Of a DNA stretch of 64,000 bases, positions 36,948 to 44,885 are shown piece by piece; position 1 is the stretch's first letter; each line of letters starts with the position of its first letter. A program made the translations under genes and the position numbers. Where the stretch lies: assembly GCA_016788785.1 (NCBI GenBank), contig JAEUSM010000017.1:186001-250000 (forward strand). Reading direction: 5' to 3'. The stretch comes from Candidatus Kapaibacterium sp. (GTDB taxonomy: Bacteria; Bacteroidota; Ignavibacteria; Kapaibacteriales; JAEUSM01). The notes beneath the pieces are model-generated. The model was not told where the DNA came from and ran no database searches. It was given only the letters and a program-made list of their open reading frames with translations.

Positions 36948-37877
36948 CTATTCGGTTAAGAACCGTACAATTGACATATTGTGCTGGTCGACTTCTTGTT
37001 GCGTCAATGGATACCCAAATCGGAATGAATGACCAACTTTCGGTACTATCTTGAGTGTTGCGTTTTTATCTTTGAGAAGTTCTCGAACGGTTTCAATATC
37101 CTTTTTGGGTGCTTGGTCATCGTTTTCTCCCCAATAAAATAGCATCGGTAATTTTGGATTTATGATTGGTAATTGTACCTTTGGATAAAAGTATTGATGA
37201 TTTTTGAAGGACATATCTCCTACTAAAAGTCTAGCAGCAGGTCCTCCATCTAAAAACTTTTGTTCTATCTTATCCAAATCATACAAAAATGCTTCATAAC
37301 AAACTTTGTATATATCTTCGGTTCTATTGATTGCGTTTAATGCTATGAGGCCTCCAAACGAATTTGCATAAACTGAAATTTTTGTATTTGCTCCATACGT
37401 CTCTTTGAGATATTTTACTATACAAAGAAAATCATCCACTTCTTTTATTCCAAATGTCTTTTCGTACATATCCATACTTGACGTTCCTCTGTAATTTACT
37501 TCAACTATAGGATATCCTGCATTATTGAATTCAGCTTTTAATGGTGCAATATTGTACCAAGAACTAAAAAAACCACTAATCATTAGTATGAAGTGATTTT
37601 TTGCATTTTCTACTGGTGACATTATCCCAAATATTACCGAGTCTTCCTGTATTTCATTATAAGTGACTGTTTTTCTTTCCATATTATAAGTGAAATCTTT
37701 ATAAGTTCTGATATTAGTATCACAAATAGATTTAATATTGAAAATAGTAACCGAACCATTTTGATTTTTTTTGACTTCTATCTCATTTTCACATTCAGTT
37801 TTACTGTTGATAGTAACACAACTTGTGAAAGAAGAACAAAGAGAAAGTAACAACATGATAAAATAGAGTTTTTTCAT
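36948..37877 (-). CDS. Alpha/beta-hydrolase lipoprotein, paralogue 1
   Basis: 309 residues from the ATG at 37877. The N-terminus is a lipoprotein signal with the Cys in FTSC near residue 20. After about 80 beta-rich residues with two conserved cysteines (TECEN and SICDT), an alpha/beta-hydrolase domain begins: FILMISGFFSSWYN oxyanion region, VNYRGTSS, the nucleophile elbow VYANSFGGLIAL (Ser), the acid near YWGENDDQ and histidine in VGHSFRFG. This suggests an envelope-anchored esterase or peptidase of unknown substrate. The upstream paralogue is about 80 bases away and shares especially the C-terminal part. An ATG at 37937 would add residues unlike a signal peptide. Confidence 0.8.
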   Translation of the reverse strand: MKKLYFIMLLLSLCSSFTSCVTINSKTECENEIEVKKNQNGSVTIFNIKSICDTNIRTYKDFTYNMERKTVTYNEIQEDSVIFGIMSPVENAKNHFILMISGFFSSWYNIAPLKAEFNNAGYPIVEVNYRGTSSMDMYEKTFGIKEVDDFLCIVKYLKETYGANTKISVYANSFGGLIALNAINRTEDIYKVCYEAFLYDLDKIEQKFLDGGPAARLLVGDMSFKNHQYFYPKVQLPIINPKLPMLFYWGENDDQAPKKDIETVRELLKDKNATLKIVPKVGHSFRFGYPLTQQEVDQHNMSIVRFLTE

Positions 37878-37898
37878 AGAAACCTTAAATAGAAAATT

Positions 37899-37919
37899 GG
37901 AAGCCCAAGAAGGGCTTCC
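37899..37919 (-). terminator. Hairpin between the two hydrolase paralogues
   Basis: Perfect 8-base stem GGAAGCCC / GGGCTTCC with a 5-base loop, followed in the leftward direction by AATTTTCT. It could reduce read-through from paralogue 2 into paralogue 1. The T-run is short, so it may be an attenuator or RNA-stability element. Confidence 0.55.
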
Positions 37920-37958
37920 TAAAAACATATTTAACAAGAAACAATGACTTCATAACAA

Positions 37959-38918
37959 CTATTCGGTTAAGAACCGTACTATTGACATATTGTGCAGGTC
38001 GACTTCTTGCTGGGTTAATGGATACCCAAAACGGAATGAATGACCAACCTTTGGAACTATCTTAATTGTTGCGTTTTTATCTTTGAGTAACTCTTGTACA
38101 ATTTGTCTATCTTCAGTAGGAAACGCCTCGTCATTTTCTCCCCAAAAAAACATAGATGGCAATTCCGACTTTAGCAGAGGTAATTGAATCTTTGGAGAAA
38201 TATTCGGATAATCTAATAAAGTAAAATCTCCTAAGAACATTCTAACAGTTGATCCACCTTCATTAAACTTTTGTTCTACTTTGTTCAAATCAAACAACAA
38301 TGCTTCAAAGCACACTTTATAAATATCATCACTTCTGTTAATCGCATTTAATGCAATTAGACCACCATACGAATTTGCATAAACAGAAATTTTCGTATCT
38401 GCTCCATACGTCTCTTTGAGATATTTTACAATACAGAGAAAATCATCAACTTCTTTTATTCCGTAAGTTTTCGGATAATGTTCCATTGCGGTAAGAGATT
38501 GTCCTCTATATTGAACTTCAATAATAGAATATCCTGCTTTGTTAAAATATGACCACAATGGAACAATATCATAATATGATTTATAAAAATCATTTACTAT
38601 TAATATAAAATGTTTGTTGTTCTTTTTTACTGGAGAAAGAATTCCAAAGGTAACTGAATCTTCTTGAATTTGAGTATACCTAATAGTAATTACTTCACTC
38701 TTGTATTCTATGTCATTATACCTTGTAATAGATGTATCGCAAATTGAGGAAATATTATACAAGATATGTGATCCTTTTTTACCGTTTTTTACTTCAAATT
38801 TATTTTCACATTCTGGTTCATTACTAAATTTTGCACCAATAAATATACAAAAACAAAAACAAAAGCAAAGTACGAGTATTGCGTTTTTTCTTGTAACCAT
38901 CTTTTGACTACAATACAT
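37959..38918 (-). CDS. Alpha/beta-hydrolase with secretion signal, paralogue 2
   Basis: 319 residues, a tandem copy of the neighbouring gene. The start at 38918 has AGGAG at a proper distance. The N-terminus carries a cysteine-rich hydrophobic segment (CFCFCFCIFIG, about residues 18-28) in place of the clear lipobox of paralogue 1. The two cysteines PECEN and SICDT, the nucleophile VYANSYGG, the acidic GENDEAF and histidine VGHSFRFG are kept. The last 60 residues are almost identical to those of paralogue 1, while the first 140 are strongly diverged. Confidence 0.8.
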   Translation of the reverse strand: MYCSQKMVTRKNAILVLCFCFCFCIFIGAKFSNEPECENKFEVKNGKKGSHILYNISSICDTSITRYNDIEYKSEVITIRYTQIQEDSVTFGILSPVKKNNKHFILIVNDFYKSYYDIVPLWSYFNKAGYSIIEVQYRGQSLTAMEHYPKTYGIKEVDDFLCIVKYLKETYGADTKISVYANSYGGLIALNAINRSDDIYKVCFEALLFDLNKVEQKFNEGGSTVRMFLGDFTLLDYPNISPKIQLPLLKSELPSMFFWGENDEAFPTEDRQIVQELLKDKNATIKIVPKVGHSFRFGYPLTQQEVDLHNMSIVRFLTE

Positions 38919-38951
38919 TTTGGAACTCCTACTAAATTAAAGAACTTTATA

Positions 38952-39353
38952 TTACCATAGGGTAATTTTAATATCAAAATATACTGACCATTTACCTATT
39001 AAGGGTTCCCAAACTAGACAAAAATAAACTTTCACAGAAGGTATTAACTGAATATTTGGCGGTGGATTTCCATCGAAACCTTCTACTTCTGCAATTACTT
39101 TATCATGTGAAGAAGAATTTAGCGATAAAAAAGAAGCTGATTGATTAAAGCCGCTAATAACAGCTTGTTTTTGCTCAAATGTAAATGCGTTTAGTACATT
39201 TACAAAAGGTTGCGAAACCGTAAACCTGCTTTGCCAAGCACTTAAAAAGTTTGTCTGAAGATCTTGAGCAAAAGCTGTATAGGCAGTTGCATCCGTTTCT
39301 ATACTTTGTAAGTACGTATTAATATTGGTAGTATTGAACGCTGGTAGTGACAT
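38952..39353 (-). CDS. Hypothetical 133-residue protein
   Basis: I recognise no family. The start has AAGGA at a good spacing. The N-terminal 90 residues look helical (NINTYLQSIETDATAYTAF), without signal peptide; the C-terminal 30 are beta-rich and aromatic (VYFCLVWEPLIG, ending IKITLW). It lies 33 bases before hydrolase paralogue 2 on the same strand and may be the first gene of that operon. Its upstream region of some 240 bases is AT-rich and gene-free. Confidence 0.6.
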   Translation of the reverse strand: MSLPAFNTTNINTYLQSIETDATAYTAFAQDLQTNFLSAWQSRFTVSQPFVNVLNAFTFEQKQAVISGFNQSASFLSLNSSSHDKVIAEVEGFDGNPPPNIQLIPSVKVYFCLVWEPLIGKWSVYFDIKITLW

Positions 39354-39596
39354 CGTGGTGTCCTTTCATGAAAATTGTATATATTTAGTTACGGAAGTAT
39401 TGTTATTGTGCACTGCTAACGTAGCTTCCAACCATTAAGAGACAAAATAAATGACATATCGGACATTTTATTAGAATCATTCGACATATTTTATATTTTT
39501 CTATGGAAAAACAGTGTCAATATACAGAAATAGTGAAAAGATTAGTAGATTAGGATGAAAGAAAATATATTTGAATATTTATTCATTAAGAATGCC
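39354..39596. other. AT-rich gene-free region, probable promoter of leftward operon
   Basis: No open frame of note and no RNA gene visible. It probably carries the promoter of the leftward unit starting at 39353. I could not find a convincing -7 TAnnTTTG element. Confidence 0.4.
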
Positions 39597-39780
39597 TGCT
39601 CACCCCACTTCGACTACGCTCAGTGACCGTTCTCCCTCGTAGGGGAGAGGGAGCTTCTGCGAAGAAGCCACCCCGCCTTTTCAAGGCACCCCTCCAAAGG
39701 AGGGGAATTTGGGATTGCTAAAAACACAAAAAATACAACTCCCTCTCCCCTTGAGGGAGAGGGCAGGGTGAGGGGTAATT
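39597..39780. repeat. GC-rich interspersed palindromic repeat, copy 2 (inverted) with an extra block
   Basis: On the minus strand it repeats the layout of copy 1: CCCCTCCTTTGGAGGGG at 39689-39705, then GGGGTGGCTTCTTC and GCAGAAGCTCCCTCTC. A second block at 39741-39780 has CCCTCTCCCCTTGAGGGAG and GGGTGAGGGGTA in the plus direction. The segment at 39604-39624 contains CTTCGACTACGCTCAGTGACC, a motif common in Bacteroidota intergenic repeats. Confidence 0.85.
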
Positions 39781-39786
39781 CTGCGA

Positions 39787-39813
39787 AAACAAAAAAGCCC
39801 TCACGAAGAGGGC
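39787..39813 (-). terminator. Terminator after the SPFH gene
   Basis: Stem GCCCTC / GAGGGC with a short loop, followed on the minus strand by a T-run (TTTTTTGTTTT). It lies right next to repeat copy 2. Confidence 0.85.
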
Positions 39814-39821
39814 TTGATGTT

Positions 39822-40664
39822 TTAAGGTTGTTTGAGGAGTTGCTCCAAGTTTAAGAGTGGTACGGTTCCACCTGTGACTAAAGGCAATCTACCGTCCCAT
39901 CGTTTGATGGATTGATATTGTATCAATGATGGAGTTACAGAGTTTGCGACAGATTTGTTGGCAGTGGCTTCTGCTTCAGCTCGAATACGGACAGATTCTG
40001 CTTCTCCACGAGCTTGGGCTATTTTTTTTGAAGCCTCAGCTTCCGCTTCTTTAACCTCATTTTCACGTTGTTGAGCACGTTGTGATGCTTCTATTTTCAA
40101 ATTGATTGCGGTTACAACAGCTGGTGGCAAACGAAATTCTCCTATAGAATAAACCCTTTCAACAACTATACCAAAGGGTCGTACTTGATTTGCAACCATT
40201 TCCGTTGCTTTGTCTAAAAGTAATTGGCGACCTTTGCCATACACGCTTTCAATAGTCATTTGCGAAGCAAGATTGTTTAAGACATCTATGACCATATTAC
40301 GTAAATAGACACTGGTTATCTCATCTATCCCACGACGATATTTTTGGAATAACACAGGCACAGAGTCTGATACTAAATAGTAACTCATTCCAATTTCAGC
40401 TCTTGCTGATAAACCTTCGATGGTTTGGAACGTGATTTCTTCTTGACCTTCCCACACAACGTTTTGTTGGAAGGTTGGAAATTTGAAAATTTGTTGGGTT
40501 AGGGGCCAGTAAAAATAACGACCCACATTGAGAGGTTGGGCATCAACACCAGTTGAAGAACCCATTAAATAAACTTTGATTCCGCGATAACCTGCTGGAA
40601 CAGTGGTACATGAAATACTCAAGACCATGAGGAAGAGTAATGATACTACAAATTTGAAACGCAT
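39822..40664 (-). CDS. SPFH/prohibitin-family lipoprotein
   Basis: 280 residues. The N-terminus is a lipobox signal (SISC near residue 19). The SPFH/Band 7 domain spans about residues 22-215 (VPAGYRGIKVYLMGSS at the start; IDEITSVYLRNMVIDVLNN and FGIVVERVYSIGEFRLP later). The coiled-coil that follows is rich in Ala/Glu (about 190-245: ENEVKEAEAEASKKIAQARGE by its pattern). Such proteins form ring-shaped oligomers with membrane proteases or as scaffolds. A lipid anchor instead of a TM helix is notable. AAGGAG supports the start. Confidence 0.87.
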   Translation of the reverse strand: MRFKFVVSLLFLMVLSISCTTVPAGYRGIKVYLMGSSTGVDAQPLNVGRYFYWPLTQQIFKFPTFQQNVVWEGQEEITFQTIEGLSARAEIGMSYYLVSDSVPVLFQKYRRGIDEITSVYLRNMVIDVLNNLASQMTIESVYGKGRQLLLDKATEMVANQVRPFGIVVERVYSIGEFRLPPAVVTAINLKIEASQRAQQRENEVKEAEAEASKKIAQARGEAESVRIRAEAEATANKSVANSVTPSLIQYQSIKRWDGRLPLVTGGTVPLLNLEQLLKQP

Positions 40665-40844
40665 AGTGTATCTCCTTATATATATTGGAAGAAAAAGTAT
40701 CGTAAGGATTTTTATATCATACTATTTTAAACAAAGAATTTTGAAAAAAGTTCAATTTTGAATTTTTTTTCCATTTTTGACGTTTATAGAGTAACTATGA
40801 ATTAGTACATTTTTGAATCAAATATACACTTTGTTAGAACCACT

Positions 40845-42455
40845 ATGAAAAAACTACTTCTTTGTATTGCTTTACTACTAGCAACTGTAGGAAATACTTT
40901 TGCTCAGAATACCAATCTTCATATCACAGAAATGCTTTTGGATAATACGACGTATTCAACAAATATGACCAGTCCTTGGGGTTTTACGTTTATTGCTGAC
41001 GACGAAATCGTCTATACGGAAAAAGTAGCAGGTACTATTTGGAAACTAAACCTAACGACCAAAGTTCGTTCACAGATTACTGGTGGACCAGTATCTTTGA
41101 ACATTAGTCAAGGTGGAATGTTGGACGTGGTCGCTCATCCAAATTTTGCTGAAAATGGATTCATTTATTTCACCTATTCTGTCCAAGAAGGTTCAGCCCA
41201 AACAACAGCAATGGGTCGTGGGAAATTAGTAGGAAATACTCTTCAGAACTATACAGAGCTTTTCCGTGCCTTACCTGCAGTTAGCGGTGGAAATCACTTT
41301 GGAAGCCGATTAGTGTTCGATAAAGAAGGGTATCTATTTATGAGCATTGGTGATCGTGGAAATGGAAACAATGCTCAAACTCTTGTCAATCATTACGGAA
41401 AGGTTCTTCGTTTTAATGAAGACGGAACAGTGCCATCTGACAATCCATTTGTTGGTCAACCGAATGCAAAAGCAGAAATTTATTGCTATGGGAATCGCAA
41501 TATCCAAGGTATGGCTTTAAACCCAATTACTGGTGTTGTATGGGCTCATGAACACGGACCTCAAGGTGGTGATGAACTGAATATCATCAAAAAAGGTGCA
41601 AATTATGGATGGCCTCGTGTAACCTTTGGTGTAAATTATGGTGGATCTGAAATATCAAAAGATACTTCTTTACCAGGAATGGAAGACCCAATTACCTATT
41701 GGCGACCATCAATTGCACCAAGTGGAATGGCATTTATTCGCTCACAAGAATCTACCAATGAAGTCGATATTATTTTGGGTGCATTAGCAGGTCAGCATGT
41801 TCATAGAGTATTAGTGCGTGATGATAAAGTAGTGCAAGCTACTAGAAGCTTCTCAAACCAAGGAAGAGTTCGCGATGTTCGGGTAGCTCCAAATGGAAAG
41901 ATTTATGCAATGTATGAAAGTCCTGGAAGATTAATAGAAATTTCCTCAGCAACGGAACGTTGTGAAAACTTTACTATTGAAGCATCTGGAACTTCCATCA
42001 CAATTGGTGGTTTAACGTCAGCTCCTCAACGAACCATTACCTACGATAGAATGTGCGACAATGCAGGTGTTGTTACAGTTCCTATCACTGGAAATGCTGC
42101 AACATATACGATACCAGATTTAACTCCAGGTATGTATTGCGTAACCGTCGAAGGAAGAAATGTGAATAATGAATTTTGGTGTAAAAAAGAGCAACAAATC
42201 GAAATTGTTGTTTCATCTGTATCTGAAGAATTGCAAGGTGTTATATCTCCAAACCCAGTGGAATCGGTATTGAACATACCAACAACGGAAGATATTCAAT
42301 CGGTACGAATTGTTACTGTACTTGGTGAAACTGTTTTGGAATCAGCTTCCCTTTCGAAGAACATTAACGTGCAATCATTACCAGCAGGAACGTACTTCCT
42401 TACAATCACTTCAACTAACGGTAAGACCAAAAGTCATAGATTTGTGAAGATGTAG
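40845..42455 (+). CDS. PQQ-type aldose/sorbosone dehydrogenase with T9SS sorting domain
   Basis: 536 residues with signal peptide (cleaved near NTFAQ, residue 21). The GSDH/YliI-like six-bladed propeller follows: PWGFTFIADDEIVYTEK, GGNHFGSRLVFDKEGYLFMSIGDRG (catalytic His region near 150) and HEHGPQGGDELNIIKKGANYGWP, by key residues H-G-P-x-G-G-D-E. It would oxidise sugars with PQQ as cofactor outside the cell. A linker domain and a T9SS sorting domain follow (SPNPVESVLNIP, SLPAGTYFLTITS). No pqq biosynthesis gene is in the window, so the cofactor may be supplied from elsewhere. Confidence 0.88.
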   Translation: MKKLLLCIALLLATVGNTFAQNTNLHITEMLLDNTTYSTNMTSPWGFTFIADDEIVYTEKVAGTIWKLNLTTKVRSQITGGPVSLNISQGGMLDVVAHPNFAENGFIYFTYSVQEGSAQTTAMGRGKLVGNTLQNYTELFRALPAVSGGNHFGSRLVFDKEGYLFMSIGDRGNGNNAQTLVNHYGKVLRFNEDGTVPSDNPFVGQPNAKAEIYCYGNRNIQGMALNPITGVVWAHEHGPQGGDELNIIKKGANYGWPRVTFGVNYGGSEISKDTSLPGMEDPITYWRPSIAPSGMAFIRSQESTNEVDIILGALAGQHVHRVLVRDDKVVQATRSFSNQGRVRDVRVAPNGKIYAMYESPGRLIEISSATERCENFTIEASGTSITIGGLTSAPQRTITYDRMCDNAGVVTVPITGNAATYTIPDLTPGMYCVTVEGRNVNNEFWCKKEQQIEIVVSSVSEELQGVISPNPVESVLNIPTTEDIQSVRIVTVLGETVLESASLSKNINVQSLPAGTYFLTITSTNGKTKSHRFVKM

Positions 42456-42465
42456 GGGAGGCTTC

Positions 42466-42556
42466 CACCATGGAATGAATTCCAAGGTTACTATCTTTGA
42501 GGTCCCTTTGGGACTTTATCTTTGTAGAACCGTAGGTTCGGTGCATATTGTAACTT
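42466..42556. repeat. 91-bp tandem repeat, unit 1
   Basis: Begins CACCATGGAATGAATTCCA, with a palindromic GGAATGAATTCC core, contains GTCCCTTTGGGACTTTATC and ends with GTGCATATTGTAAC. It starts about 10 bases after the stop of the dehydrogenase gene. Confidence 0.9.
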
Positions 42557-42647
42557 CACCATGGAATGAATTCCATGGTTACAAACTTGGTCGTCCCTTT
42601 GGGACTTTATCTTTGTAGAACCGTAGGCTCGGTGCATATTGTAACGC
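42557..42647. repeat. 91-bp tandem repeat, unit 2
   Basis: Directly follows unit 1 and is nearly identical in the first and last thirds; the middle differs around CTATCTTTGAG versus AAACTTGGTC. The perfect inverted repeat CCATGGAAT / ATTCCATGG at its start is better preserved than in unit 1. Confidence 0.9.
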
Positions 42648-42672
42648 TGGAATTTATTCCGGCGTTTTTTTC
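42643..42672 (+). terminator. Terminator after the repeat pair
   Basis: Stem CGCTGGAAT / ATTCCGGCG (one G-T pair) and a following T-run. Its core resembles a third, decayed start of the repeat unit. Confidence 0.8.
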
Positions 42673-42726
42673 TTACAATTTCCTCTTCTCATTCGTCTAT
42701 GTATTTTCAACTAATTTGAGAAAAGA

Positions 42727-44187
42727 ATGATTCAAATTCAAAACTATATAGATGGTGCGTTGGTACCGGCTGTCAATGGTAGAACGCTTGACAATTATGA
42801 ACCTGCGACAGGTGCAGTATATAGCACATTACCTCGTTCGAATGCGGATGATGTTGCGGTTGCATTAGCATCTGCGAAACGTGCTTTTCCACAATGGAAA
42901 GCATTAGGCCCTGAAGATCGTTCGAAATATTTGCAAAAAATTGCTGATGGTATTGAAGCTCGGTTGGAGGAATTTGCTCGTGCTGAAACAGTTGACAATG
43001 GAAAACCACTTTGGCTTTCACGTTCAGTGGATATTCCACGTGCAGTGCAGAATATGTCGTTTTTTGCATCTGCAATACGTAATTTTTCCTCAGAGGCTCA
43101 TCCAACGACTGACAATATATTGAATTATACTCTACGACAGCCAATTGGTATTGTTGGATGTATTTCTCCATGGAATTTACCGTTGTACCTTTTTACATGG
43201 AAGATTGCTCCGGCACTTGCAAGTGGCAATTGCGTGATTGCAAAACCATCAGAACTAACGCCAATGACTGCCTTCTTGTTTTCGCAAGTGTGTATCGAAG
43301 TAGGACTGCCGGCTGGTGTTTTAGCTATTATTCACGGGCTTGGAGCAGAAATTGGAAGTGCGATTGTTGACCATTCCGATATTTCTGCAATTTCATTTAC
43401 CGGTGGTACAACAACTGGAGCGACGATTGCACGAAATGCCGCACCTGTTTTCAAAAAACTGTCGTTAGAACTTGGTGGTAAAAATGCTACCATCATTTTT
43501 GATGACTGCGATTTTGAAGACACGCTAAAAACAACCGTTCGTTCTTCGTTTGCAAATCAAGGGGAAATTTGTTTGTGTGGTTCGAGAATTTATGTCCAAC
43601 GTGGAATTTATGAGCGGTTTAAAAATGAATTTGTCGAACGTGTGAAAAAACTACAACCAGCTGACCCTTTGATTGAAACTTCAAAACAAGGAGCATTGGT
43701 GTCAAAAGAACATTTAGAGAAAGTGCTTTCTTACATACAATTAGCCAAAGATGAGGGTGGAACCATCCTTTGTGGTGGAAACCAAGTATTCCCAGAGGGT
43801 CGTTGTGCTAATGGTTGGTTTGTCCAACCAACAGTCATTGAAGGATTGCCGTACGATTGCAGAACTAACCAAGAAGAAATTTTTGGACCTGTTGTTACTA
43901 TCCAACCATTTGACTCTGAAGATGAAGTTGTACAGTACGCCAATAGCACCAAATACGGCTTGGCGACTTCTGTGTGGACGTCAAATCTGACGACCGCTCA
44001 TAGGGTTGCTGCTAATTTGCATATTGGTATTGTTTGGATTAATTGCTGGTTGGTTCGTGATTTACGAACTCCTTTTGGAGGAGTGAAACAATCAGGTGTA
44101 GGACGAGAAGGTGGTTTTGAAGCTTTGCGATTTTTCACTGAACCAAAGAATGTTTGTATTTCATTGCAACCAGGTGGGAGTCATTAA
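42727..44187 (+). CDS. Aldehyde dehydrogenase, 2-aminomuconate/hydroxymuconate semialdehyde type
   Basis: NAD-dependent ALDH of 486 residues. The Rossmann part has ISPWNLPLYLFTWKIAPALA (N of the oxyanion near residue 149) and SFTGGTTTGATIA; the catalytic glutamate is in LELGGKNATI (about 254), and cysteine in NQGEICLCGSRIY (about 288). The C-terminal WLVRDLRTPFGGVKQSGVGREGG, by its R-D-L-R-T-P-F-G-G, resembles 2-aminomuconate (ALDH8A1) and 2-hydroxymuconate semialdehyde dehydrogenases. With nbaC at 24.8 kb, a role in kynurenine breakdown is possible. The CDF-like gene follows directly. Confidence 0.9.
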   Translation: MIQIQNYIDGALVPAVNGRTLDNYEPATGAVYSTLPRSNADDVAVALASAKRAFPQWKALGPEDRSKYLQKIADGIEARLEEFARAETVDNGKPLWLSRSVDIPRAVQNMSFFASAIRNFSSEAHPTTDNILNYTLRQPIGIVGCISPWNLPLYLFTWKIAPALASGNCVIAKPSELTPMTAFLFSQVCIEVGLPAGVLAIIHGLGAEIGSAIVDHSDISAISFTGGTTTGATIARNAAPVFKKLSLELGGKNATIIFDDCDFEDTLKTTVRSSFANQGEICLCGSRIYVQRGIYERFKNEFVERVKKLQPADPLIETSKQGALVSKEHLEKVLSYIQLAKDEGGTILCGGNQVFPEGRCANGWFVQPTVIEGLPYDCRTNQEEIFGPVVTIQPFDSEDEVVQYANSTKYGLATSVWTSNLTTAHRVAANLHIGIVWINCWLVRDLRTPFGGVKQSGVGREGGFEALRFFTEPKNVCISLQPGGSH

Positions 44188-44859
44188 ATGAGTAAAAGTT
44201 CAAGTATACCTTTGTCATTCATTACATCTGAACAAAGATTGTGGTCACTGACCTTATTTCTATCATACTGTACGATAGGATATAATGTAGCTGAAGGTAT
44301 TATAGCAAGTTATTTTGGATTAAGTGATGAATCTTTAGCATTGTTTGGTTTTGGTCTTGATAGCTTTATCGAGGTTATTTCTGGTGTTGGAATTTTGATG
44401 ATGGTCTACAGAACTCGTCGCCACATCAGCAACCGTACATCAGCAGAACAACGAGCATTACGAATTTCAGGAACAGCGTTTTATTTGCTTGCTCTATCGT
44501 TAGTAATTGGAGCTGGTATTACCATTTGGTTTGGAAAAAAACCTGAAACAACAATTGCTTCTATCATCATTACTTCTATTTCCATTCTTTTGATGTGGAC
44601 ATTGAGTTCGACGAAGATTTCATTGGGGAAAAGATTGAACTCTCCAGCAATCATCGCCGATGGTAAATGCACAAGGGTGTGTTTGTGGATGTCAGTAGTC
44701 GTATTGGCATCAGCATCCATTTTTCATTTTACATCATTTGGCTATATCGATGCTATTGGCGCTATCGGATTAGCCTACTTTTCATGGAAAGAAGGAAAAG
44801 AATCATTTGAAAAAGCATCTTCAGAACAACTGTGTGGCTGTGAAGACAGTTGCCATTAA
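44188..44859 (+). CDS. Cation-diffusion-facilitator-like transporter
   Basis: 223 residues with five or six membrane segments. The pattern SLALFGFGLDSFIEVISG (about 49-66) with its acidic D-S-F-I-E resembles the metal site in TM2 of CDF proteins, and a second aspartate region (IADGKCT, near 155) matches TM5. The usual cytoplasmic C-terminal ferredoxin-like domain is missing. Instead the tail ends in LCGCEDSCH, a likely metal-binding cysteine group. It begins right after the ALDH stop, so the two are in one operon. Confidence 0.8.
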   Translation: MSKSSSIPLSFITSEQRLWSLTLFLSYCTIGYNVAEGIIASYFGLSDESLALFGFGLDSFIEVISGVGILMMVYRTRRHISNRTSAEQRALRISGTAFYLLALSLVIGAGITIWFGKKPETTIASIIITSISILLMWTLSSTKISLGKRLNSPAIIADGKCTRVCLWMSVVVLASASIFHFTSFGYIDAIGAIGLAYFSWKEGKESFEKASSEQLCGCEDSCH

Positions 44860-44885
44860 TCTTATCCTTTTTTCAAACACTTAAA

